Below are positions 1 through 10,919 of a stretch of DNA of 28,770 nucleotides, piece by piece (positions within the stretch are counted from its first letter, which is position 1; each line of letters starts with the position of its first letter). The translations under genes and the position numbers were made by a program. The notes below the pieces were generated by a model. It was not told the origin of the DNA and searched no databases. It saw only the letters and a list, made by a program, of their open reading frames with translations. The stretch comes from Eimeria necatrix (taxonomy: Eukaryota; Apicomplexa; Conoidasida; Eucoccidiorida; Eimeriidae): the NCBI RefSeq assembly GCF_000499385.1, contig NW_013654060.1, forward strand, positions 5,001 to 33,770, given 5' to 3'.

Positions 1-42
1 TCGCGGAGTGTGCGGACATTGAGATGGAAATGGAGACGTCAG

Positions 43-276
43 TGCCTAGTAGCCAGCTAGCTAGCCAGCTAGCTAGCCAGCTAGCCACCCAGCTAGCTAG
101 TCAGCAAGCTAGCCAGCTAGCTAGTCAGCAAGCTAGCCAGCTAGCTAGTCGCTTAGCTAGCCAGCTAGCTGGCAGCTAGCCGTTTCGCCGCTACGCACAC
201 ACCAGACTAGCTAGCCCTGCACCTAACCAACTAGCTAGCTAGCTAGCTAGCTAGCTAGCTAGCTAGCCAGCTAGCA
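43..276. repeat. TAGC/CTAG tetranucleotide array
   Basis: Degenerate tandem GCTAGCTAGCCA-type units end in a nearly pure TAGC run at about 231-265. The unit is self-complementary, so the tract can form cruciform structures. No gene is visible here. The same repeat recurs at 2926-3160, directly downstream of the minus-strand Gln-rich gene. Confidence 0.9.
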
Positions 277-359
277 AGGCGGCCTTGTGCCTATGAGCTC
301 GCGCGGCAGCGTCACTCGTGAGCAACTTCAGCTAGTTAGCAGGGCCAGAAAGTTAGCTG

Positions 360-374
360 TGGCCCCAGCAGCAA

Positions 375-427
<53 letters not shown>

Positions 428-1600
428 GCAGCTAGCTTCCTGTGTGGCTCAGGAAGCAAATTGGAGCAGCGAAGCCGAAAGTGGTGGTGGAGTTTCCCAC
501 GGGGGAGGCGCGGCAGGCGGTGGGCTAGGCTGGAGTGTTGCTGCCGCTGCTGTGGCTGCTGCTGCTGCTGTGCTGCTGCTTCGTTCCACTTTTGCTGCAG
601 CTGCCGTCGCTGCTGCTGCTGCTGCTGTGCAGGCGGAGGAAGCAGAGGAGCTGGAAGCAAGGAAGTGGGACGATTGGAAGGTGAGAAGGCGTTGCTGCTG
701 TCGTTTCTAGCTGCGGTTGTTGCAGCTGCAGTCGCCGCTGTTGCTGCTGCTGCAGTCGCTGCAGCAGCTGCTGCTGCTACTGCTGCTGCTGCCTGCCTCG
801 CTGCTGCAGGATGAGAACCCGAGGGGGTCTGGGAACAAGATGTGGAACAAAGGCTGAAGCGGGAACTTCAGCTGCTGCAGGGTAATGAGCAGGAGCTTCT
901 TTGCTGCTGCTGCAGCAGAGCCACAGCTGCTGCAGCAGAGCCACAGCTGCTGCAGCAGAGCCACAGCTGCTGCAGCAGAGCCACAGCTGCTGCAGCAGAG
1001 CCACAGCTGCTGCTTGTCCGTCGCAGCTGTGTCTGCTACTTCAGCGGCAGGGACAGAAGATCTCAGTAGGGAAAAGGGACTCTAGCGCTATTAGAGAAGT
1101 GCAGGCTGCGCTGCAGCAGCGCGGAAACTGCTGCAGCAGCAGCAGCAGCTGCAGCAGCAGAGCTGCAGCAGCCGCACCGCCGCCTTGACGCCGCTGCGTT
1201 AAAACATATATAGAGGACCTGCTTTGCCTATTGAAGTTTAATTTAAACTTCAGCAGCGACGCAGCAGAGGCTAGCCACTGCATGCACAGTCGCTTGGCTG
1301 GCTGCAGCAGCAGCCCCGCCTCGCTGCAGCTGCTGCTGCTGACGCTGCAGCGGCGGGCTGTAGCCGTTGCTGCTGCTGCTGCTGCTGCTGCTTCTGCTGC
1401 TTGCACTGAGCAGCAAATGCCGCAGCTGGTCAGCCCAGGGGTGGTCCTCGAAAAACAAAAGTGCCTGAAGTCCGCACATCCCACCTAAACTGGCACCCTG
1501 TCGCTGCTGCAGCAGCAGCAGCAGCAGCAGCAGTCGCTGCTGCTGCGCGCCGGCCGCAGCAGGCGCAGCAGCAGCAGCGACGAAGCGCCTGCTCCCCCGC
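360..1600. repeat. CAG/CTG trinucleotide-rich region without a supportable gene
   Basis: Blocks of CAG/GCA (about 365-432, 1110-1170, 1505-1580) alternate with blocks of CTG/GCT (about 538-625, 705-800, 1360-1400). Open frames exist on both strands, but they are just poly-Ala, poly-Cys, poly-Leu or poly-Gln readings of the repeat, because CAG and CTG tracts contain no stop codons. I see no non-repetitive protein-like stretch, domain or convincing splice pair. Confidence 0.7.
911..1010. repeat. Five exact 20-bp tandem repeats
   Basis: The unit TGCAGCAGAGCCACAGCTGC starts at 911, 931, 951, 971 and 991, five identical copies. Twenty is not a multiple of three, so each copy changes frame; this argues against a coding repeat. 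The junctions read CTGCTGCAGCAG, which is self-complementary. Confidence 0.95.
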
Positions 1601-1738
1601 AGCAAGGCGGCGCAAATCCTTTCGACAAAACTGCACCAGATGTGAACATTATTTTAACTCGAAAGGGGCAAAAAGAAGCAGAAGAAAGCAACAGCATTCC
1701 GCAGCATGCATGCAAAATGTGGCGAAGTTACTCTAGGC

Positions 1739-2152
1739 CGCATGCATGCGCATGCATGCGCATGCATGCGCGCCCCAGTTGCATGCGCTGCTGCGCATGC
1801 AACTCGAGTTTTATGTAGACTCATTTATTCTTATTTCGCGTGCGGCTGCGCAAAGTCGCACACATTCTAAACGCTCTACTGCTCTCCTTCGGCAGGCAGC
1901 AACTCCCCTACTCCTGTGCACCCCACATGCCCACAGCTGGTGCATGCATGCATGCATGCATGCATGCATGCATGCATGCATGCATGCATGCGCGAACGCA
2001 CGCATGCGTGGATGCATCGTGCCTGCATGCATGCATGCGTGCGCGAATGCATGCATGCATGCATGCATGAGTGCATGCATGCATGCGCGCATGCATGTGT
2101 GCATGCATGCATGCATGCGTGCGTGCATGCATGCATGCATGCATGCATGCGC
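1739..2152. repeat. TGCATGCA array
   Basis: Dense tandem and near-tandem ATGC units occur mainly at 1740-1775 and 1940-2150, interrupted by CGCATGCG variants. TGCATGC(A) is an established recognition core for apicomplexan AP2 transcription factors, so the tract is a very high-density cluster of potential binding sites; actual binding is inference. Its translations (Met-His-Ala-Cys repeats) run open on both strands and are artefacts. A second array lies at 23398-23600. Confidence 0.9.
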
Positions 2153-2217
2153 ACTCGAGGGTTGCTTGTCTTCTTCACGGCGGCCCTGCTGCTTTGTTTT
2201 TGTGTCGCCAAGTGCAG

Positions 2218-2400
2218 CTGTACATACACCTGACGCATAGCTTTCCAGAAAACAACCGAAATGCCCGAAGAAGGAAATATTAAAAAGAAATACTCAACTG
2301 ATACACGCCCGCAAAGAGGTGTACTTACACGCGAGCTGTACGTACACCCCAACACCTACGGTGCAGTCTTTGCTGCGCGCCCACCAAGTGTACATACACC
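2218..2400. repeat. Cluster of four GTGTACATACAC-type palindromes
   Basis: Copies are CTGTACATACACC at 2218-2230, a diverged GGTGTACTTACAC at 2318-2330, CTGTACGTACACC at 2336-2348 and GTGTACATACACC at 2388-2400. They belong to the family whose best form is GGTGTATGTACACC, an inverted repeat of 6-bp arms around a 2-bp centre. This is the densest cluster in the window. No adjacent gene start is recognised; a regulatory role is possible but unproven. Confidence 0.8.
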
Positions 2401-2539
2401 CTAGCCCGCTGCGGCTTTGCTGCTTGCGGGCCAAAATCAAACAATTAAAAATAAAAACATTAAAAATATGCATGCAGCGAAGAGGCAGCACTGAGAGGAA
2501 ACGGGCACACCTTTTGTCCCAATCAAAACAACTTGAGCC

Positions 2540-2553
2540 CTCTGAGCCGCCTG

Positions 2554-2586
<33 letters not shown>

Positions 2587-2860
2587 AGCAAAATCGCCTT
2601 TCTCCAGAAACATAAAGAAACAACACAGCCTTACCGCGGTCGCTCCTGCAGCAGCTGCTGTTCCTGCTGCTGCAGCCCGTCCGTGGCTTCTGCTGCTTTG
2701 CTTGCTGCAGCGCCCCCTGCTGCTCAAGTCCATTTGCTGCTTGGCTGTGGCTCCCGTTGCTGCTGCAGCTCCTGCTGCTGTTTCTGGCCCTGCAGATTTG
2801 CTTCTGCAGGCGTTGCTGTCGTTGCTCAAAGCCTCAACTCCCTAGCGGGGGGTTTGAGAG

Positions 2861-2899
<39 letters not shown>

Positions 2900-2900
2900 G
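2540..2900. repeat. CTG-rich tracts
   Basis: CTG runs at about 2556-2586 and 2864-2900 flank a mixed CTG-rich stretch. No non-repetitive coding signal is visible on either strand. Confidence 0.7.
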
Positions 2901-2925
2901 AGGCCAAATGAAAGTAGCTTTTTAG

Positions 2926-3165
2926 CTAGCTGAGGCTGCTACAGAGCTTGCTTGCTGCTGCACTCTGCCGCGTGTCTGCTGGCTGCCAGCTAGCTAGCTG
3001 GATAGCTAGGCCGACTAGCTGTGTTGCTAGCTAGCTAGCGAAGTTGCTGCTGCTCCGTCGCTGCTGCAGCTGCCAGCCTGCCAGCTAGCTACCTCCTGCC
3101 TAGCTAGCTACTGCGGCTAGCTAGCTACGCAGTGCAGCTAGCTAGCTAGATGCCTAGCTAGCTAT
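2926..3165. repeat. TAGC array at the 3' end of the Gln-rich gene
   Basis: Degenerate GCTAGCTA units run up to the stop codon of the minus-strand gene. Read on the minus strand, the last sense codons are followed by TAGCTAGCTA, so the stop codon TAG is the first unit of the array and the presumed 3' UTR is made of it. Confidence 0.85.
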
Positions 3166-3433
3166 TGATCCTGGACCCCGACGGACCTGAGCAAGTCCAA
3201 GGGGCTCTTTCTGTCGCAGCTGGAAGTGTTCTCCGCAGCTGCAGAATGCGCTGGGCGGGACCGGCTGCTGCTGTTGCTGCTTTTGCTGCTGTTCGTGCTG
3301 CTGGTGCTGCTGCTGCTGCTACTGTCTCCCTCAGCGGGGGACGGGAGCAGCCTTCGTTTGCTGCTCCGCTGCAGCACAACCTGCGCTTCGGGACCATCCT
3401 GCAGCATTGCCGCGCCGCTGCCGCCTCTGGTCC

Positions 3434-3472
<39 letters not shown>

Positions 3473-3638
3473 CAGCCAATCCTGGCGCCTCTGCAGCGCC
3501 AGAGGCCTTGCTGCGCTCTGCGCCTTCTGGAAGCAGCAAAGAAGCAGCAGGAGCCTCTGTGGGGCCACTCTCTGGGCTTTGGTCGGGCCTTGTGTTTGCT
3601 TCTGGCGCCCCGCCTGCTGCTGCTTCCGCTTCCGGGAG

Positions 3639-3674
<36 letters not shown>

Positions 3675-4344
3675 GGGCGGCGCAGGCGCTGTCTTGGGGA
3701 TCCGCAAACAACCCACTCTGTAGGCCATCGCCACCTTCAACGCAAACTCCCAAAGACCCAACTCATAAGCTAAACGAAAAAGGTCTGTCAAGGTCAAGAA
3801 CTTCAGCTGCCCGCAGGCCCCCGCCTGCAGCAGCACAACAACCCCACCGCCGCAGCAGCAGCGACACTCAGCCGCAGCACCCCCCGCTGCAGCAGCACCC
3901 CGCTGCAGCAGCACCCCGCTGCAGCAGCACCCCGCTGCAGCAGCACCCCGCTGCAGCAGCAGCACACTGCAGCAGCAGCACACTGCAGCAGCAGCACACT
4001 GCAGCAGCAGCAGCACACTGCAGCAGCAGCACACTCGGATACACCCCACAACAGGACAACTGACTCATGCGCCTCAAAAAATAACAAAGGCACACAGACA
4101 CATGTAGCAGCAGCAGCTAGCTAAAGCAGCAGCAGCTAGCCATCTGCAGCGGCTGCAGCACAAGTGCATGCAGCTGTTCACTAGTGCAATTCCTGCCCAG
4201 CAGCAGCAGCAGCAGCAGCAGCTGCTGCTGCTGCTGCTGCTGTTGCTGCTTGCATTTAAAACCCCAGAAGTAGGAAGCAGCGGTCCCTCCAGCCGCTGCC
4301 GCCGCCGCGGCTGCTGCCGCCGCCGCTGCTGCTGCTGCTGCTGC

Positions 4345-4380
<36 letters not shown>

Positions 4381-4674
4381 AGCGCGGGAGCAGCTGACCT
4401 CGAGTTTCTCCCTGACGACGACGAGGAGGAGCTTCCGGCCCAAGTCGCCAACAGCAAATCGTTTTCCTTGAGAATAACTTCTGTCGAAGTCCCCAGGGTC
4501 AATGTCATCAATGTGGGTTTCGTCCAGCTGCAGCGCGAGGGCCTCCAAGTCGTAAGTTTGCCCGTAGAGCTGCTGCACTGTGGCGCGGGGGGCCCCCCGG
4601 ATGCACTTGCTGCCTCGCCGCAGTTCCGGCAGCTGCCGCTGCAGCAGCAAAACCCGCACACGCAGCACGCCCTG

Positions 4675-4749
<75 letters not shown>

Positions 4750-5701
4750 GCTGCTCTCTAGGGTGATCCTCAAAGGAGTGCGCTCTTGCTTTGAGAGTGA
4801 CTGCTACTGCTGCTGCTGCTGCTCTTGCTGCTCTTCAAAGTGATGCTACTTTGAGTGCGCTCTTGCTTCGGATACTGCAACTGCTGCTGCTGCTGTGCTG
4901 CAACTGCTGCTGCTGCTGCTGCTGCTGCTTTTGCTCACTCCTGCTGCGGCGCAGCTGCTACGGCCGCTGCTAGACGCCGGCGCAGCACCGGGCACGTCCG
5001 GTTGCTGCTGCTGCTGCTGCCGCTGCTCCTGCTTTAGCTGCCTCAGTGGCTCCTGCTGCTGCTGCTGCTGCTGCTCTACCCGCGAAGGCTCTTCCCGTGT
5101 GGCCGAAGACACCGGAGAGGCCGTTTTGGGGTCAGCTGAAGGACACACGAGGCTCTTGAGCTGCAGCAAAAGCCTGTCGTCTGTGTCTGACGCAGCTGCT
5201 GCTGCTTCTGTCCGTGCACCTGCTGCTGCTGCTGCTGCAGCTGCTGCTGCGTCTTTGCTGCCTTCAACGCTAGCAGCAGCACCCAAGCCAGAAACGCCTG
5301 AAGCCGCCGCAGCTGCAACAGTATCTGCAACAAGAGTCTTGTGGGGCAGCCACTCCTCCTCTTCTTCACAGGAGTTCAGACTAGCTTCTGTGCAGCAGCA
5401 CGGCAGCAGCAGCAGCAGTAGCAGCAGTAGCAGCAGTAGCAGCAGCAGCGGTAGTAGCAGTAGTAGCAGCAGTAGCAGCAGTAGCAGCAGTAGCAGCAGT
5501 AGCAGCAGTAGCAGCAGTAGCGAGCGCGAGGTAAAAGTCAGCCACAGCAGCAGCAGCAGCAGCACGGACAGCAGCAGCAGTAGCAGCAGCAGCAGTAGTA
5601 GTAGCATCATCAGCAGCAGCACTGCACGGCGCGTCTTGATCTACGCATCTAACCACTAAGTCAAGGTGAAGAAACACTAGAGTCCCTCTTTCCTGCGTGC
5701 T

Positions 5702-5738
<37 letters not shown>

Positions 5739-7509
5739 TTGCTGCTGCTCCCGCTGCAGTACATACCTTTCGCAGAGAGTCTTTTCGACCTGAGCGACCG
5801 CCTGAGGGGCCCCATGATGTTGCTGCCAGAAGCAGCAGCAGCAGCTGCTGCTGCTGCTTCACCAAGCTTTCTTGAGGGCCTGCCGTGAGCGACGGAGCTA
5901 CGCTGCTGCTTCCGCTGCTGCTGCTGCTGCCGCTGCTGAAGATGATGGCGGTGTTGCTGCTGCGGCGCATGCCGCGCATGCCTGTGCTTCTGCTGCTTCT
6001 GCTTCTGCTGCTGCCTCAGTGTTTGCTGCTGCATTGCAGGCTCAAGCATTTCAGAAAAAGAAGAAGAAACTTCACGCACTGGATGCGAATGCAGCGGCTG
6101 CTGCAGCTGTGGATGCGCTTGCTGCTGCTGCTGCTGCTCCTGCTGCTGCTGCTGTCCCGCAGCGTGGCACTTCTCCAGCTGCATGTCTCCTTGACATTTA
6201 TCCAGCTGCATGTCGCCACTCAGCTGCTGCTGCTGCAGCTGCTGCTGTTCCTGCAGCTGCTGCTGCAGCGCATTCGTGAGGGGGCTCACTTCGGGCTGCG
6301 CTGAAGAGAGCCACAACTGGGGCTGCTGCTGCTGCTGCTGCTGCTCCTGCTGCTGCGGCTGTTGTTGCTGTTGTTGCTGCTGCTGCTGCGCCAAGGCGCA
6401 GGAGGCCTCTGGAAGCTCTGGAAGCTCACCCCCGCCCAGCTTCGCCTCGTGCACTTGCTGCCCCTCGCCGGGCTGCTGCTGCACAAAAGCTTGCTGCTGC
6501 AGCTCCTGCTGCAGCTCCTGCTGCTCCTGCTGCTGCACAGCAGCGTGCACGCCCGAGACGTGCTGGCCGTGAAGTGAGTGCTGCTGCAGCTGGAGCGCTT
6601 GCTGCTCCAGTTGCTGCTGCAGTTGTTGCTGGTGAAGCAGCACCTGCTGCAGTTGCTGCTGCTGCTGCAGTACTACTTGCTGCAGTTGGTGTTGTTGCTG
6701 CTGAAGAGGGTTTCCGAGCAGCCAGTCTGGATGCTCCTGCTGCTGCAGCTTTCCTTGTTGCTGCTCTTGTTGCAGCGAGCCAGCGGCGCACAAGTGGTCT
6801 TGCTCAACTTCCATGCTGGCGGCAGACAGCAGTTGCTGCTGCTGTTGCAGTATTTGCTGCTGCTGCAGCAGCAGCAACCCTGGGTCTATCATTGCATCGG
6901 GCAGCAGACTGATGGTTTGCTGCTGTCTGTCGAGTTGTTGCTGTGTCGGGATCGTTGTGTCTTCTTGCAGTGGCAGAAGTAGCTGTTGTCTACCAGAAGT
7001 GGGTGGCTGCAGCTGCTGGAGCTGCTGCTGCTGCAGCAGCAACTGCTGCTGCAGCAGCTGCTGCTGCTGCTGCAGCTGCTGCTGCAGCTGCAGCGGAAAG
7101 TCACACAAACTGGAAGTGACCTGGGGACTCAGCGCAGCAGGGGCCTCCGAAGCAACAGAGTTTGTGCTGTTATTTGTCAAAGTCAAGGAACAATCTGAAG
7201 AAGGAGATTTAAAACAAAAAGCAGCAGCAGCAGCAGCATCTCCTTCTGTTTCCTCGGGCCGCAGCGAGGCCATTGCCTGCGCTGCTGCTGCTGCTCCTCT
7301 GTCTCCGCTCTGCAGCAGCCACACGCCCATAAACGCAAACCCACTCACGCTGCAACAGTCGCAGCAGCAGCAGCAGCAGCAGCAGCAGCGGCAGCAGCAG
7401 CAGCAGCAGCAGCAGCGCCACCACCACCACTACCACAAGCAGCTCTGCTGCGGCTGAGTAGAGGTTGCAGCACCAGCACCAGAAGCAGCGTTAGCAGCAT
7501 CACCGGCAT

Positions 7510-7541
<32 letters not shown>

Positions 7542-8077
7542 ACAGCGTCAGCAACATCGGCAGCAACATCAGCAGCAGCATTAGCAGCAGCAGCCTCCGA
7601 CTTTTGCTGCTGCAAATAAAGTCCAGGGAGCTGCACTTACTGCTACACTGAAAAAAGGGTCCTCCATTGTCAGCACACTGCAAGAAGCAGCAGCAGCTGC
7701 TGCTGCTGCGTCTGTGGCGTCTGCTGCAGCAGCAGCAGCTGCTGCTGCTGCTGCTGCGCATGCGTCAGCATGGTACGGAGAGCAACTCAACAAGTCCTCC
7801 CTTTGCTGCTGCAGCCCGCAGTCCCCAAAGCCCACAGCGCCTCTGCTGCTGTGTCGGCGGCGAAGACACACATTGTGCTGCGGGTCCCCTGTCTGCAGCA
7901 GGGAAAGCTGCTGCTGCTGCTGCTGCTGCTGCTGCAGCTGCAGCTGCTGCTGCCACTGATGAAGTGTGTGGGAGCAGGTGGAGCGTCTCCTGAGTGTCTG
8001 CTGTTCCTGCTGCTGCTGCAGCAGCAGAAACACGCCTGCCGACTGCTGCTGCTGCAGCAGCAGCTGCTGCTGCTGCA

Positions 8078-8110
<33 letters not shown>

Positions 8111-8327
8111 TCTCCTGCGCACCGCACAAGAGGTCGCCGCATGCGCTGGCCCCCCCCCGGGGAGAGTCCAGGGCAAAGGGCTTTGCTGCTGCTGCTGCTT
8201 CTGCTGCTTCTGCATGCAGCCCCATTGACAGCAGATTGACCAGCACGGGATCGAACGATCCCCGGGGATCGCCTCGTTCCCCGAGCGGCAGCAGCTTCAA
8301 CTCCGAAGAAGAGAGTCTCCGGATCAT
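3162..8327 (-). CDS. Gln/Ala/Ser-rich protein of unknown function (five exons)
   Basis: I do not recognise a domain. Proposed minus-strand exons are 8327-7641, 7309-5767, 5387-4939, 4638-4399 and 3806-3162 (or starting at 3824); donors include GTAAGT, GTATGT and GTGAGC, acceptors end in CAG, and phases match at every junction, giving about 1187 residues. Non-repetitive islands support it: SSSELKLLPLGERGDPRGSF near the N-terminus, SLNSCEEEEEWLPHKTLV in exon 3, LDETHIDDIDPGDFDRSYSQ in exon 4 and LTDLFRLAYELGLWEFALKV in exon 5. Exon 2 is about half Gln, including a short repeat (GDMQLDKCQ/GDMQLEKCH). No signal peptide or membrane segment is evident. The ATG at 8327 is the first in a plausible non-repeat context; an ATG at 8411 is in frame and more exons may lie upstream. 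Exon 4 also has protein-like readings in other frames, so its frame rests on splice phase. Existence of the gene is likely; exact exon edges are inference. Confidence 0.65.
3840..4032. repeat. 16-bp tandem repeats of CTGCAGCAG type
   Basis: About four copies of a CCCCGCTGCAGCAGCA unit are followed by four or more copies of an ACACTGCAGCAGCAGC unit. They lie in the last proposed intron of the minus-strand Gln-rich gene, close to its acceptor. Read on the gene strand they supply many CTGCTGCAG sequences resembling the acceptors used here, so alternative acceptor choice is possible. Confidence 0.8.
5398..5625. repeat. TAGCAG hexanucleotide array
   Basis: Tandem TAGCAG/AGCAGT units, with a near-pure core at about 5460-5520, sit inside the proposed 5388-5766 intron of the minus-strand Gln-rich gene. 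The plus-strand reading gives a serine run and the minus-strand reading a leucine run; neither is taken as protein. Confidence 0.8.
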
Positions 8328-8339
8328 CTTGATAAAAGC

Positions 8340-8352
8340 AGCAGAAGCACCT

Positions 8353-8387
<35 letters not shown>

Positions 8388-8890
8388 TGCTGCTGCGACG
8401 CCAGCGACCACGCGAACGCCCGCAACTCTGGAAAGGCTGCAGCAACACCAGCCACAGCAGCCACAGCAGCAGCTGCAGCACGAATTTCTGCAGCAGCAAC
8501 TGCAGTGCCAGCAAGAGCAGCAGCAGCAGCCACAGCAGCAGCTTCAGCAGCAGCAAACACACCGCCTCAGGCAGCAGAAGCAAGTGCAGCAGCTGCTGCA
8601 GTCACTGAAGCAGCACAGTGACGGAGATGCAGCAGAAGCAGCATGGGAGGTCACAGCAGCACCGAAACGAGCCCCCACAGCAGCGCTTGCAGCAGCAGCA
8701 GCAGTGGAAGCGCAGCAGCAGCAGCAGCAGCAGCAGCACAGGCAGCAACAATTCAAGGAAGCAAAAAGCAGCGCAGGCCGTGAGCTGGAGCAGCAGACAG
8801 CCACACGCCATGTCCTGGCAGCGCGCAACACGGCACCAGCAGCAGCAGGCACACTAAAAGCAGCAGCAGCAGCAGCAGCAGCAGCAACGG

Positions 8891-8921
<31 letters not shown>

Positions 8922-8935
8922 ACTCACGCGTCAAA
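8340..8935 (+). other. CAG-rich stretch, possible plus-strand Gln/Ala-rich coding segment
   Basis: Here the repeat orientation flips: CAG lies on the plus strand, whereas in the adjoining Gln-rich gene it lies on the minus strand. A plus frame stays open (within 7966-9300) and reads a Gln/Ala-rich polypeptide with some mixed sequence, such as LQSLKQHSDGDAAEAAWEV and SSAGRELEQQTATRHVLA. No domain, start or splice partner could be fixed. It may be an exon of an unrecognised gene, or 5' non-coding DNA or intron of the minus-strand gene. Confidence 0.25.
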
Positions 8936-9900
8936 CTCTCAACTGCGTGGGACGGACAGGCGCCGCGCTTTGTGGTTGCTGCAGTTTGCTGCTGCTGCTC
9001 CAAAAGAAGTTGGGGGCCGAAGGGCTCCCTGTAGCAGCAGCTGGAGCAGCAAAAAGAGCAGCAGCAGCGGGGGCGGCTGCTGCTGCTGCTTCCCCTGCAG
9101 CAACTCAAGCTGCCCCGGAGCCCTGCTGCATGCAAGGCCCAGCCTGGCCCCCCCTAGAGGCAAAAGGGACCAGCCGATCCCAGGGGGGGGCGGGGGGGAG
9201 CGTAAGCAGAGAAGATGGGGGCCGGGTGGCTCGTTGCTGCTGCTGCTGCTGCTGCTGCTGCTACTTTGCAGCTGCTGCTGGGCCCCTTGGCCAGCCTTGA
9301 GAGCCCGACGCGCGTCAAAAACAAACAGAGAAAACTGTCCAAGCCCTAGGGACGTTGGAGGCCTGCGGTGGTGTCGCTGCGTGGGCTGCTGGTGCTGCTG
9401 CTGGCAGCAGGAGATGCTGCTGCTGCTGCTGCCGCTGCTGCTGCTGCTGCTGTTGCTGCTTCTCTTCGCTGCAGTGGGCGAACAAGCAATGCCATTTGTG
9501 CTTTGTTCCTCAAAATGCAGCTTAAATGCAACACTAAAGGCTTTCAAAGGCCCTGCTGCTCAGCAGTGTGTCCTGCTGCTCCCACTGGTGCTGCCACTGG
9601 GCTGCTGCAGTCCGGGGGTGCACCACTGGTCACACATGGGGTCACCGGGGCTCCCCAGGGCCTCTTTGGACTCCAAATGAACTTGCAAACATTAATTAAA
9701 CCTTTTCGACAAATAAATAAAACAAAAAGCCGCAGCAGCAGCCTCAAAGCTGCGCCTCTTGCCCCCGCGGCCTCGCCCTCGGGGGAGCGTCGCCCCCACG
9801 CCCCGGCCCGGGCTGTCTGTACACCCCAAGCCCCCACTGCTCCCAGCCCCTGTCTTCCGCAGCCCCTTTTGGTCTTTTTAGCTGCCAAATTAATTTATTA
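8936..9900. other. Region with no supportable gene
   Basis: Mixed CTG tracts (about 9235-9262, 9385-9460) and short unique stretches. A minus-strand frame ending near 9450 begins with a non-repetitive segment of about 30 residues (from 9547), but no domain or splice continuation was found. I see nothing else. Confidence 0.4.
9813..9825. repeat. Copy of the GGTGTATGTACACC motif family
   Basis: CTGTCTGTACACC, a variant with one diverged arm. It sits in apparently intergenic sequence. Confidence 0.6.
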
Positions 9901-9949
9901 AATGTTGCAGAGTGCCTGTGGGGCCCCACACGAGCGACGCCGCTCGCAA

Positions 9950-10215
9950 AACCCCCGGGGGGGCCCCCCAGGGCCTCCCCTCCTGCCTTTGCTGCTCCCC
10001 TGGCTCCTCCCCCGGCTTTCTGCTGCAGCAGCAGCGTGCTGCTGCAGCAGCAGCCTGCTGCTGCCCCTCCTGCTGCTCTGCCTGCACTGGGGGCCCCCGA
10101 ATTCTGCGCAGAAGCCCCACCTCCTGCTGGGGGGCCCCCAGCAGCAGCTGGGGGGCCCCCAGCAGCAGCTGGGGGGCCCCCTCAGCAGCAGAAGGGGGGG
10201 CCCCCTGCGCGCCCC
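9950..10215. repeat. GGGGCCCC-rich block
   Basis: Repeated runs of G and C, with a roughly 20-bp tandem unit (GGGGGGCCCCCAGCAGCAGCT type) at about 10130-10190. The strand-symmetric composition and the lack of a consistent protein frame argue against coding. Confidence 0.75.
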
Positions 10216-10379
10216 GAGCTTGGCTCTGCTGCTGCCAGCCAGCGGCCACCCTTTGCTGCTGCAGCAGCAAAGGGTTTGCTGCTGCAGCAGGGGGCCCCAT
10301 TTGCCCCAGCCCTGCTTCCTGCTGCAGGCTGCAGCAGCAAACAGTAGCTGTAGGAGTGTCTAGTCTTAATCCAAGGTGG

Positions 10380-10738
10380 AGTAGCTGCTGCTGCTGCTAC
10401 TACTGCTGCTGCTGCTGCTGCCGGTGCTGCTACCGCTGGTGCTAATACTGCTGCTGTTCCTGCTGCTGTAGCCGGTGCTGTTGCTGCTGTTGCTGCTGCT
10501 GCGTGAACTGTGCTGCTCTGGCTGTTGCTGCTGCTACTGGCGCCTTTGCGGCTGTTGCTGCTGCTACCGGCACTGTGCTGTTGCTGCTGCTAGAGGCGCT
10601 GTGAGTGCTGCTGCTGCTGCTGCCGCTTTCGCTGCTGCTGCTGCTGCTGCTGCAGAGGCAGCAGGCGCAGGAGATGTCCCCAGGGACAGAGCCGAGACAG
10701 AAAGACAGCCACAGACACAGCAAAAGAAGCCACAGAGA

Positions 10739-10802
<64 letters not shown>

Positions 10803-10870
10803 CAAGGGGCCCAAAAGGCAGTGCAGCAGCAAGGGGGCCCCTCCGGGCTGCTGCTGCAGCCCCAGAAACA
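10380..10870. repeat. CTG tracts followed by a pure (CAG)20 run
   Basis: CTG-rich sequence at 10385-10660 changes to a CAG run of about 20 units at 10741-10801. Between them lies a short unique stretch (10670-10740) with no convincing coding or splice signal. Confidence 0.8.
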
Positions 10871-10919
10871 GCAGCAGCAGCTAGATTAACTGACAGGGAA
10901 AAGAGACAAAAATAAAATA

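Noticed and set aside
1746..2240. Open frames reading Met-His-Ala-Cys repeats on both strands
   Set aside because: They are translations of the TGCATGCA array; the 4-bp unit gives the same peptide in every frame and on both strands.
911..4032. CRISPR-like arrays
   Set aside because: The repeats at 911-1010 and 3840-4032 are directly adjacent units without unique spacers, in a eukaryotic context.
4168..4761. Plus-strand frame opposite exon 4 of the Gln-rich gene
   Set aside because: It contains a mixed acidic stretch and could be coding, but flanking splice phases and neighbouring exons favour the minus strand.
6210..7457. Plus-strand Leu/Cys-rich frames across 6210-7457
   Set aside because: Antisense shadows of the Gln-rich exon 7309-5767; they are CTG-repeat translations lacking mixed islands.
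7966..9300. Plus-strand frame of 444 codons as a full gene
   Set aside because: Its first part is antisense to the first exon of the minus-strand gene and reads Cys runs; only the middle looks protein-like, so it is listed as a low-confidence segment instead.
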